Source: Calditrichota bacterium (lineage in GTDB: Bacteria; Calditrichota; Calditrichia; Calditrichales; Calditrichaceae). Taken from it: a stretch of 64,000 nucleotides of DNA. A program made the position numbers and the translations under genes. Position 1 is the first letter of the stretch. Each line of letters begins with the position of its first letter. The stretch spans positions 45,201 through 109,200 of the forward strand of contig JAJRSO010000023.1 in assembly GCA_024278755.1 (NCBI GenBank), given 5' to 3'. The notes under the pieces were generated by a model, which worked only from the letters and a program-made list of their open reading frames with translations, had not been told where the DNA came from and did no database searches. Positions 9,608 through 17,708 of this stretch are shown piece by piece.

Positions 9608-12600
9608 ATGACTGCTATGATATTTCAATCAAAAAATATAAAACAGAATGCGAAATTTATCCTGCTAGCATTTTTATTTGTTATGTTCACGCAGTCTGGC
9701 ATTTTTGCTCAGGCAGCTAAAACGAACGGCGGTACGGATACCCTGTTTAATAAAATTTCGATTGAAGATTTATTGAAGATTAAACAACATTACAAAGAAA
9801 AAGTTAACGATCTGCGTAAGGAAGAGGAATCTTATCGTCTTAAGGGGATGGACTGGAGCGCTAATTTTCTTAAAGAAAAAGGTGTAAATATTGCCGATCG
9901 GGATAAGATATATATCCGTCTTGCCGAATACTATATAGAAGACGCCGAAAAAAAATATGATGCCGAAGTGGATGAGTATGACATAAAATATGATGAATAT
10001 GATAAACAACTGGCTCTCTTTGATAAAAAGCAAATTGAACAGGAACCCGTGGAACCGCAGTTTCCGAAATTTGATTATTCAAAAGCCATCGATATTTATG
10101 ATAAGTTACTAAATGAATATCCTTCCAGTGATTACGCGGACGATGCGTTGTATGGAAAGGCATGGCTTTCGGAAAAGATGAATCTGGGCGCCAAAAGCCG
10201 GCAGCTTTACCGTGAAGTAATAGATAAATATCCGGACAGCCCTTTTGCCCCGGAATCGTATATGCGGCTTGCGGAATACTATTTTGCGCCCCGTCTTGAT
10301 AAAACGGACGAAGAGCAAACCGTTTTGGAAACCAGAAAAGCCATTCAGTTATATAAAAACGTATTAAAATACAAGGGTTCAAAAAAGTACGATGAAGCGC
10401 TGTATAAGCTGGGCTGGAGTTATTATAAGTTAGCGGCGCGTGAGCCAAAATACTATAACGATGCCATTACCTATTTTATTCTTACGGCAGATGATATTGA
10501 ACGTTCTCAGAAGCTGGATCCGGCCAAAAAAATATCCAACCCGGATGTACGTAACGAAGCGATTGAATACATTGGCATCAGTTTTACCGATGACGCCTAT
10601 ACCAAGCAGGGTGTGGATAAAGCGCGGCATCTGTTGGAGCGTATAAACGATCGTCCCTACGGACCGGAAATAATGGAATCCATCGGCTCTACTTATAAAA
10701 AAATAGATGAACCCGAAAAAGCCATTTATGCTTACGAAACTTTGTTGGATATGTATCCGCAATTCGAACGTGCTCCGGAAATACAACATAATATTGCCAT
10801 GTCGCTTTATAGCGCCGGCAAAGACGCCGAGGCCTATGTGGCCCGTCAAACATTATATGAGAGTTACCGACCGTCCACCCTGTGGTATTCCGAGCTTGAA
10901 AATTCAGACAATCCCGATAAAGTGAAATACTTAAAGTCGGCTTATAAATTAAGCGAAGCGGCTTTGCGAACCAATCTGCTTTTGGATTTGGAAGCGGCTG
11001 AAGAGATGGATTCCCAAAAGCAGGACGGAACCGTTTATTATTCCAAGGTTGCGGATGAGTGTAAACTGTACCTTGACATTTTTCCGGCAGATTCTAATGC
11101 GTACGATGTGAACTGGTCCTATGCATTGCTGTTAGACAGTCGCTTGGGTCGGTTTGAACAGGCCTTTGAAGAATATATAAAAGTTAGTAATGATTATCTG
11201 GAAGACAGCCATCAGGAAAATGCGGCAATTAATGCGGTTGGCGTTGCCGATACACTGGTAAAAATGAAATATGGAACCAATGACAGCATTTCAATAAATA
11301 TTGCTGATGTCGCCAAGCTAAGTCCGGAAGAATTAACGCCCGAAGAAACGCGTTTAATAGAAGCGTATGATAACTACATTCGGCTTTTTCCGGCAGGTGA
11401 ATACACGCCAAATTTTTTAGCTTCTGCCGGCGGCATCTATTACAATCATAAAAAATTCGCCGAATCAAAAGTGTACTTTCAAACTTTGGTACGGCGTTTT
11501 CCGGGCGCCGAGCAGAAAAGTTTAGCGATGCGTTCTATTATGGATTCGTATTTTGCGCTGGGTAAGTTTAAAGATAGTGAAATGGTCGCTAAGCGCATAA
11601 TGAGCGAAAGCGCCATACCGGAAGAACAAAAGAAATTTGCCCGGACACGTATGGGGCAGGCTATTTTTAAGAACGCCGAATATTTAGAAGAGCAGGGCGA
11701 TTATTTTACAGCCGCTACAGAATATTTCCGGGTTTTTACAGAAGCCCCCGGCGAAACGAAGATGGTTGAGCGGGCGCTCTTAAACAGTGGGCTTAATTTC
11801 CAAAAATCAAAAGACTGGGTTCGTGCGGTTAGCGTTTACGATACTCTGGTAACCCGTTTCCCGAATTCCAAACTGGCCGTTCCCGCTTTGCAGAATATGG
11901 CTGAAGATTACAAAGAACTGGAACAGTATTCCAAAGCGGCGGGCGCCTACGAACGTATTTTTACCGATTTCGGTACTTCCGAAAATGTGGATGCCGCATT
12001 GTATAATGCCAGCTTCTACTATAAAAAAGGAAAAGACTGGAATAATGCTATTCGTGTAAATAATCTGTATATAAAAACCTTTCCGAAACAAAGTTTTGCC
12101 ACCGATTTATTTTTTACCAATGCCGAGCTGTATTTAAAACTAAACAATGTTGCGGAAGCTAACAAGATTTACGAGCAATTTGCAAAACGTTTCCCGGATG
12201 ATCCGCGTACGGTATCCGCTTACTATGAACGCGGTAAATATTATCTCGAGAATGGACAAACAGCACTGGCTAAGGTAGAGTTTAATAAGGCAATTGCCCA
12301 AAGCGAAAATTTTAAGAAAAAGGGAAAAGACCCCAATCCTTTCATAGCGGGAGAAGCTGTGAATTCACTGGCAGAAATTCTGCATAAAGAATTTATTTCC
12401 AATAGGCTCACGCAACCGCCAAGTAATATAAAAGCAAAGCTGGCTTCAATGCGTTCTACGATGAAAAAACTGAACTCAAATTATAGTAAAGTGCTTTCCT
12501 TTGGTTCGCCACGCAGCTTTGAAGCGGTTTTTAATATTGCCCGTTCCTATGAAGAATTCGCGAAAATCTTTACCATGCAGGAAATCAATCCGGATTTAAA

Positions 12601-14407
12601 TGAAACCAAGGCTTTCGTAGAAAAAAAGAAAATAAACGAACAATCTGCCGGTTTATACGAAAAAGCGGTTGAACAATATAAAAAGGCTATCGAAAATATT
12701 CCTGTAATTGCTCAGAAGCTGGGCGTGAATATGGAAGCGCCTGAAGTTGCCGAACCGTCACAGGTCGATACCGTAGCTTCGGAAGATGAAGTAAAACGTG
12801 CGGTTGAAACCGATTCCACACGGGAGTTGGCGCATAAATGGTATTCCAAAGCCAAAGATAAAATATCGGAATTGCTTTATACAGAGGCCTCTTTAACCTC
12901 CGAAAACGTACAGCAGGCTATTCAGATGAAAGCGCCCCAAAAAGATCCGGTACAGCGTATTATTTTCCGTCGCGCAATTCTTTCGAAGGTTGCGGCGCCA
13001 GCCGTTAAACAGACCATTGCCGCCCATATCCGAAATATTCAGGAAGCGGAGGCGCTTGGCTTATCTAATAAATATGTGGAAGAATCGAAACGTCAGGTGT
13101 TACTTACTTCCAATATAATCGGCAGCGAGTTGGAAGTAATTGCTACCTCTGCATTTACCGAATATCAACGTTTAACAGCCGAAACGGCGAACCTGGTAGA
13201 AAAAGAATTCGGCTCCAAAACCGCCCGGGGACTGGATTATTACGGACTCGATAACGATGCCAACCAAATGCTGGATTACGTAAAGATTTTATCGCAGGAT
13301 GTATTAAATGCCTACGCAAAAACACTGATTCTGGCTGAAGAAAACAACATTAAAAATGATTTGGTGAAAAATACGCAGGAACGTCTGGTACGTTATGCGG
13401 TTGAAAAAGCGGATATGTTATCGGCAGAAGCTGAAAAGGCAAAAGAAAAGAGCGCCTACTATCAGGTGCGGTTCGACAGCACCGAAAACTACAATTACGA
13501 TGATGCGGCCGGTTTCTTCGAAAACTATATGTTTTCTCTGACCGATAATGCAAAAAGTATTATGGAACAGGCTTTTGAATATCAGCAGCAGTATGCTATA
13601 AACAACTTGTGGGCAAATAAATTGTTATTGCGTCTGATCCGGCTCGACCCGATTACCTATTCGGCAAATATCGAAAAAGAACGGGTTGAAATCTATTCGG
13701 ATGAAGACTGGAAATACTCCACTACCTATTTTGCCGAACAGTGGACAAAACCCGATTTTGATGACAGTAACTGGAAATATGCGGTGGTAATTCCCAGTAC
13801 CGATAACCCGTTTGCTATCCTAAATGTGAATCCTCAGGCAATCTGGACGCTTCAGCCGCAGGCGGAAGCCACATTACCCGTTGCCGACAGCACCTACCGG
13901 GATTCGAGTGTTTTTGCCGATTCTACGGTTGCCGACAGTATGATGTCTGCTTCGGCCGATTCCGCCGCGGGAATTACAGACACAGTCGCATTCGTTAACA
14001 CGGATAGTCTGGTCTTCTTCAGACGAACATTTGATTTGTCCGGTACGCCGTTGGGAGGCTCTATTTATATCACTGCCGACGACGACTACCGCGTATACCT
14101 GAACGGCGAATATCTGATGGATGATGAATCCAATGCGTACGCCGTGCTTGATTCGCTGGATTTTTACACACTGGAAGTGTATCTTAAAAAAGGAAAGAAT
14201 GTAATAACCATTGATGTTGAAGATAAAAACCTGACGGCAGGCGGTCTTAAATTCTATTCGTATTTTGAACTTTTACCGGCCGATGTGACAGCCGCAGCAG
14301 AAGAAAAAGCTAAAGTGAAGAAGGTATTTGTCGAACCTGATCTACTCAGAAAAGTCAACATCCTAAATAAAAATCGCATATCCCTTAGCAAAGGAAACAA
14401 AAAATGA
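9608..14407 (+). CDS. Giant exported TPR protein with C-terminal beta-sandwich
   Basis: This 1599-residue protein has an N-terminal signal peptide (cut near GIFAQA); an ATG three codons downstream is an alternative start. Most of residues 60-900 are TPR-like helical repeats of the YbgF/BamD style (for example YDKLLNEYPSSDYADDALYG). Residues about 1360-1570 change character: a tryptophan-rich segment (EDWKYSTTYFAEQW, FDDSNWKYA), a Ser/Asp/Ala-rich linker, then FFRRTFDL and ADDDYRVYLNGEYL, which resemble the jelly-roll (galactose-binding-like) modules found on surface enzymes. Its stop overlaps the next start (ATGA), so the genes are coupled. It is probably a periplasmic or outer-membrane-facing scaffold of the TolQ/ExbD machine. 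Confidence 0.8.
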   Translation: MTAMIFQSKNIKQNAKFILLAFLFVMFTQSGIFAQAAKTNGGTDTLFNKISIEDLLKIKQHYKEKVNDLRKEEESYRLKGMDWSANFLKEKGVNIADRDKIYIRLAEYYIEDAEKKYDAEVDEYDIKYDEYDKQLALFDKKQIEQEPVEPQFPKFDYSKAIDIYDKLLNEYPSSDYADDALYGKAWLSEKMNLGAKSRQLYREVIDKYPDSPFAPESYMRLAEYYFAPRLDKTDEEQTVLETRKAIQLYKNVLKYKGSKKYDEALYKLGWSYYKLAAREPKYYNDAITYFILTADDIERSQKLDPAKKISNPDVRNEAIEYIGISFTDDAYTKQGVDKARHLLERINDRPYGPEIMESIGSTYKKIDEPEKAIYAYETLLDMYPQFERAPEIQHNIAMSLYSAGKDAEAYVARQTLYESYRPSTLWYSELENSDNPDKVKYLKSAYKLSEAALRTNLLLDLEAAEEMDSQKQDGTVYYSKVADECKLYLDIFPADSNAYDVNWSYALLLDSRLGRFEQAFEEYIKVSNDYLEDSHQENAAINAVGVADTLVKMKYGTNDSISINIADVAKLSPEELTPEETRLIEAYDNYIRLFPAGEYTPNFLASAGGIYYNHKKFAESKVYFQTLVRRFPGAEQKSLAMRSIMDSYFALGKFKDSEMVAKRIMSESAIPEEQKKFARTRMGQAIFKNAEYLEEQGDYFTAATEYFRVFTEAPGETKMVERALLNSGLNFQKSKDWVRAVSVYDTLVTRFPNSKLAVPALQNMAEDYKELEQYSKAAGAYERIFTDFGTSENVDAALYNASFYYKKGKDWNNAIRVNNLYIKTFPKQSFATDLFFTNAELYLKLNNVAEANKIYEQFAKRFPDDPRTVSAYYERGKYYLENGQTALAKVEFNKAIAQSENFKKKGKDPNPFIAGEAVNSLAEILHKEFISNRLTQPPSNIKAKLASMRSTMKKLNSNYSKVLSFGSPRSFEAVFNIARSYEEFAKIFTMQEINPDLNETKAFVEKKKINEQSAGLYEKAVEQYKKAIENIPVIAQKLGVNMEAPEVAEPSQVDTVASEDEVKRAVETDSTRELAHKWYSKAKDKISELLYTEASLTSENVQQAIQMKAPQKDPVQRIIFRRAILSKVAAPAVKQTIAAHIRNIQEAEALGLSNKYVEESKRQVLLTSNIIGSELEVIATSAFTEYQRLTAETANLVEKEFGSKTARGLDYYGLDNDANQMLDYVKILSQDVLNAYAKTLILAEENNIKNDLVKNTQERLVRYAVEKADMLSAEAEKAKEKSAYYQVRFDSTENYNYDDAAGFFENYMFSLTDNAKSIMEQAFEYQQQYAINNLWANKLLLRLIRLDPITYSANIEKERVEIYSDEDWKYSTTYFAEQWTKPDFDDSNWKYAVVIPSTDNPFAILNVNPQAIWTLQPQAEATLPVADSTYRDSSVFADSTVADSMMSASADSAAGITDTVAFVNTDSLVFFRRTFDLSGTPLGGSIYITADDDYRVYLNGEYLMDDESNAYAVLDSLDFYTLEVYLKKGKNVITIDVEDKNLTAGGLKFYSYFELLPADVTAAAEEKAKVKKVFVEPDLLRKVNILNKNRISLSKGNKK

Positions 14408-14715
14408 AAAAAGGAATAGCGCTGTTTTTAGCAGTTTCCGGGGTTTTGATATTTAGTTCCAAAGCGACAATCGCTCAGGATGTGGGCAATAATGTAATCG
14501 AATTAAAAACCGCCGAAATTAAGGTAAAAATCGAAACGCCGCAGGTAAAACTGTACAGCAGTCGTATCAAACCCGAATTTGATGATGTGAATCTCGAAAA
14601 ATCATTTAAAAAAGAAATCATTGGTCTTGGCGAAACCTTTGAAATAAAAAAAACAATTCGACCTAATACAACAAAGCGAATTAATATAGATAAGCTATTA
14701 AAGAAATTACGATAA
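14404..14715 (+). CDS. Small exported protein between TPR gene and TolQ-like gene
   Basis: This 103-residue product has a clear signal peptide (MKKGIALFLAVSGVLIF, with a likely cut after TIAQ). The mature part is short, with Lys/Glu-rich beta-like segments and a basic end. No family was recognised. The ATGA overlap with the preceding TPR gene and the 23-base gap to the TolQ-like gene put it firmly in the operon, so it is probably a periplasmic component of the same complex. Confidence 0.7.
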   Translation: MKKGIALFLAVSGVLIFSSKATIAQDVGNNVIELKTAEIKVKIETPQVKLYSSRIKPEFDDVNLEKSFKKEIIGLGETFEIKKTIRPNTTKRINIDKLLKKLR

Positions 14716-14738
14716 TTAATTAGTGGAGGGATTCTTCT

Positions 14739-15395
14739 ATGTTTTTAGTGCAGTTTGGTAAATCATTTGCCTGGTCAGCGGAAGGTGCGGTGTTTATGTA
14801 CGCCATCGCTTTATTTGCAGCTTTAGCGGTTGCAATTGCTGCTGAAAGGATTTATTACATTGTTGTACGCTCCAATGTGAACGCTGATAAATTTATGGCT
14901 GAAATTAGAAAACTGGTTGCCGGTGGAAATATGGAACGTGCCATTCAGCTCTGTGAAAAGGGGAAAATGAAAGCGCTTCCGTTTGTTGTACTTCGCGGTC
15001 TTAAAAGAGCAAATGAAAGTGAAGAACTTGATTTCAGAGCTATTCAGAATGCCGTTGACGAAGGCACACTGGAAGTAATTCCGAAACTAAAAGAACGAAC
15101 AAACTATCTTTCTATGCTGGCAAACGTTGCAACATTGACCGGTTTAATGGGAACGATTTACGGCCTTATCTTATCATTCCAGGCGGTTGGTAGCGACTCC
15201 GTTTCCGAAGCCGATAAAAGCCGGATGCTGGCAGCCGGTATCGCTGCTGCCATGAATACGACTATCTTTGGTCTGATGGTCGCGATTCCCACATTGATTA
15301 TTTATACCTACATTGCAAATCGTACCAGTAAAATTATTGATGAGCTGGACGAGCATCTTGTTAAATTAATCAACCTAATTACCGGCAACCGTTAA
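14739..15395 (+). CDS. MotA/TolQ/ExbB proton-channel family protein
   Basis: This 218-residue protein has the three-helix layout of the TolQ/ExbB family: TM1 at about residues 14-38, then a cytoplasmic domain, TM2 at about 122-150 with the family pattern LANVATLTGLMGTIYGL, and TM3 at about 165-190 (AAAMNTTIFGLMVAIP). With ExbD-type partners such proteins form a channel that turns proton flow into mechanical work on envelope proteins. A good ribosome binding site (GTGGAGGG) precedes the ATG. Two exbD-type genes and a TonB-like gene follow. The layout resembles AglR-AglQ-AglS of myxobacterial gliding more than a classic TolQRA or ExbBD set, because no pal or tolB is nearby. Confidence 0.9.
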   Translation: MFLVQFGKSFAWSAEGAVFMYAIALFAALAVAIAAERIYYIVVRSNVNADKFMAEIRKLVAGGNMERAIQLCEKGKMKALPFVVLRGLKRANESEELDFRAIQNAVDEGTLEVIPKLKERTNYLSMLANVATLTGLMGTIYGLILSFQAVGSDSVSEADKSRMLAAGIAAAMNTTIFGLMVAIPTLIIYTYIANRTSKIIDELDEHLVKLINLITGNR

Positions 15396-15418
15396 GCACT
15401 TTCCGAAGGAATTAAATT

Positions 15419-15970
15419 ATGGCTTATAAACCTTCATTACGCCGCAAAAGTGATGAACTGGACATGGAACTGGATATTCGTCCGGTCATGAACCTGATGG
15501 TTGTGCTGATTCCGTTGCTCATCGCGGGTGCGGAGTGGGTAAAATTAGGCATAATCGAAATTAATGTACCGCCGGCAAAAACAGGCGGCCCCGGAACCGG
15601 TGACGATCAGAATGAACAAAAGGAACAAGCCAAAAAACTTGGTTTAACCATTGCCGTTTCTGAAACAGGTATTACCATTGGAAATGCCGGTATGATTCTT
15701 TCCGGTGAAAAAGGGGAAGGCCCTACCGTCGAGAGAAAAGAAGACGGCAGTTACGATTATGCAGTATTCAGAGAAAAACTTATCGAAATCAAAAAGAAAA
15801 TAATTGGCCAGGGATTTGTCGATGAAAATCGGGCGGTACTTACGGCTTCGGCAGATATTGAGTACCAGATTATCGTGGATATTATGGACAACCTTCAGAC
15901 CTATAAAGACGATGAAGAAAAAGTTCATGCCCTGTTTCCCGAAATAAACTTCAGTAAAATACTACAATAA
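15419..15970 (+). CDS. ExbD/TolR-like protein 1, with Asn at the usual Asp position
   Basis: This 183-residue protein has a short basic N-terminus, one membrane helix and a periplasmic domain, as in ExbD/TolR/AglQ-type proteins. At the start of the helix the family normally has an essential proton-carrying Asp (pattern P-x-x-D). Here the stretch reads DIRPVMNLMVVLIPLL, so the position holds Asn; an Asp lies five residues earlier. The periplasmic part is unusually acidic and longer than in ExbD. It probably pairs with the second ExbD-like protein, which keeps the Asp. Confidence 0.85.
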   Translation: MAYKPSLRRKSDELDMELDIRPVMNLMVVLIPLLIAGAEWVKLGIIEINVPPAKTGGPGTGDDQNEQKEQAKKLGLTIAVSETGITIGNAGMILSGEKGEGPTVERKEDGSYDYAVFREKLIEIKKKIIGQGFVDENRAVLTASADIEYQIIVDIMDNLQTYKDDEEKVHALFPEINFSKILQ

Positions 15971-15995
15971 TTGCTGAATGACGGAGTAAAGTTCA

Positions 15996-16484
15996 ATGGC
16001 GTTTCAACCATCAAAATCCAAAAAGAATCTTAAAGAAGAAGAGGGTGCATTAAATATGAACTCGATGATGGATATGATGACCATCATCCTATTGTTCCTG
16101 CTTAAATCTTTTTCTACCGAAGGCGCATTAATTACCCCTTCGGAACAGCTACGACTTCCTGTTTCACAGCAGGGCGAAAAACCAAAAAAGGAACTGACGG
16201 TTTCCATTGCTAAAAACAGTTTAATGGTAAACGATGCAGTGATTATGGACGTGGCTGATATTGGAAAAGAGGTAATGCTCATACCGCCGCTTGCCAGCAG
16301 ATTATCGGACTATGCGGCTCAGGAACATGAACTGGAAATTGATGTGGGTAAAGAGTTTACACATGAAGTAATTATAGAGGGTGATGAAAAGATCCCTTTT
16401 GAACTTCTCTTTAAAGTGATGTACACCTGCAGCAAAACCGAGTTCTATAAAATGAGGCTCTTAACCGTAAAAAAGGGCTCTTGA
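15996..16484 (+). CDS. ExbD/TolR-like protein 2 (with conserved Asp)
   Basis: This 162-residue member of the same family has the helix NSMMDMMTIILLFLLKSF, in which the Asp is at the expected place for proton transfer. A basic N-terminus (SKSKKNLKEEE) faces the cytoplasm and the remainder is periplasmic. It follows ExbD-like protein 1 by 25 bases. Two different ExbD partners with one TolQ-type channel is the AglR/AglQ/AglS arrangement; a mixed stalk with only one protonatable Asp type would differ from ExbB5D2. Confidence 0.87.
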   Translation: MAFQPSKSKKNLKEEEGALNMNSMMDMMTIILLFLLKSFSTEGALITPSEQLRLPVSQQGEKPKKELTVSIAKNSLMVNDAVIMDVADIGKEVMLIPPLASRLSDYAAQEHELEIDVGKEFTHEVIIEGDEKIPFELLFKVMYTCSKTEFYKMRLLTVKKGS

Positions 16485-16525
16485 CCAGTTAGTTAAATTC
16501 TGTCAATAAAGAAAGAGTTGTGAAC

Positions 16526-17605
16526 ATGCCAAATGTACAACATGCCCAAAGGGGATCCGGAGGTTTTAAGTTAGTTTCTTTCCCAAAAGAATTCGAACGG
16601 AATTTCTGGGAAGAACTGGATCGGCGTTTTTATATTATTCTGTTAAGTTCTCTGGCAATTGTTTATGGAATTATTATTTTTATGGCCAATACAGAATATT
16701 CTTCAGATTTTGTAGAAAACCAGATCCGGGAGAAATACTTAAAAAAGTTTTATGAGGCCGAATTCGTTACCGAAACACCGGTTGAAAAAGTAGATGAAAC
16801 CGGTCCCGGAATGGGAGAAGAAGAAAAGAAAGAAGAACCGAAAAAAGATGAGCGTGCCGTAAAAGATCAGGGAAAACGGGCCGAGGTAAAGGGCCAGTCG
16901 GCTGCCGAACGTCGGGCTGCTGCTCGTGCAAAAGCTAAGAGAAGAGGACGTCAGAGAAATAGTATGGAACAATCCATTGCCGGGCAGGGCGTATTTGCCG
17001 AGTTATCTGCCGGCGGCGGTGGCGGTTCAGGAGAAGCGGTGGCCGATGTACTTGGTGACGACGCGGCAGGCGGTTTCGGAAATCTGGACGAAGTTCTTAG
17101 CGGAGTTGGCGGATTGCAAACGGCGACTTCATCTTCGAGACGTTCACAGATGGGCGCCCGTAAGCTGGGTGGCGGCGCATCCGGTACAGCCGGGATTGAC
17201 GACCTGATTAAAGGCGGTATCGGTCAGACCACTTCTAAGAGTATTGCACGCCGCGGTGATTTTTCTATTCGTTTCGAAAAAGGAAGCGTAAGTGGAAAAG
17301 CGTCAAAATCCACGTCCCGTTCGGCAGAAGCTATCGGTCGGGTTGTTACGCAGCATCAGGATGCTGTAGAGAATTGTTATCGTAAAGAAGCGCGTTTAAA
17401 TCCAAATCTTAAGGGAAGTATTGCCATACAGTTTACCATTCAGCCAAACGGTCGGGTCGCCCGTGTTAAAATCACCCGGTCTACGCTGAAGAACAGAAAA
17501 GTAGAATCCTGCGTAAAACGACGCGTAAGTAGCTGGCGTTTTCAGGCAATCAATCCCAAAGAGGGCAGCGTTACCTTTAGCCAAAAATTTGTATTTAGTA
17601 GTTAA
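16526..17605 (+). CDS. TonB-like energy transducer with AgmX/PglI-type C-terminal domain
   Basis: This 359-residue protein has a cytoplasmic N-terminus, one membrane helix (about residues 31-53), an acidic/Lys-rich then Gly/Ser-rich spacer (GGGGGSGEAVAD; residues about 95-225), and a C-terminal domain of about 100 residues. That domain has the pattern of the AgmX/PglI family tail: ENCYRKEARLNPNLKGSI, then FTIQPNGRVARVKITRSTL, ESCVKRRVSSWRF, with two conserved Cys. Such tails are related to TonB C-terminal domains and reach the outer membrane. ATG 16526 is preferred over GTG 16520 because the GAAAGAG site then has proper spacing. A strong terminator follows, closing the operon. Confidence 0.85.
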   Translation: MPNVQHAQRGSGGFKLVSFPKEFERNFWEELDRRFYIILLSSLAIVYGIIIFMANTEYSSDFVENQIREKYLKKFYEAEFVTETPVEKVDETGPGMGEEEKKEEPKKDERAVKDQGKRAEVKGQSAAERRAAARAKAKRRGRQRNSMEQSIAGQGVFAELSAGGGGGSGEAVADVLGDDAAGGFGNLDEVLSGVGGLQTATSSSRRSQMGARKLGGGASGTAGIDDLIKGGIGQTTSKSIARRGDFSIRFEKGSVSGKASKSTSRSAEAIGRVVTQHQDAVENCYRKEARLNPNLKGSIAIQFTIQPNGRVARVKITRSTLKNRKVESCVKRRVSSWRFQAINPKEGSVTFSQKFVFSS

Positions 17606-17627
17606 TAGAATCTCTCTTCTAATACTT

Positions 17628-17656
17628 AAAGCCGCATTTTTGCGGCTTTTTTTTTT
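17628..17656 (+). terminator. Intrinsic terminator closing the TolQ/ExbD operon
   Basis: Perfect 9-bp stem AAAGCCGCA/TGCGGCTTT with a TTTT loop, running directly into ten T residues. It lies 23 bases after the stop codon of the TonB-like gene. Confidence 0.9.
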
Positions 17657-17708
17657 GTATCCTACTCAATTACTAAGTAGATTGTGCGCCGTTTTATGGA
17701 GAAAAAAT

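Noticed and set aside
9870..10448. 192-codon minus-strand frame inside the giant TPR gene
   Set aside because: Lies antisense in a well-supported gene and shows no domain or ribosome binding site.
17589..17708. Upstream in-frame extension of aspS
   Set aside because: It crosses a strong terminator and lacks aspartyl-tRNA synthetase similarity; the ATG at 17709 begins the conserved N-terminus.
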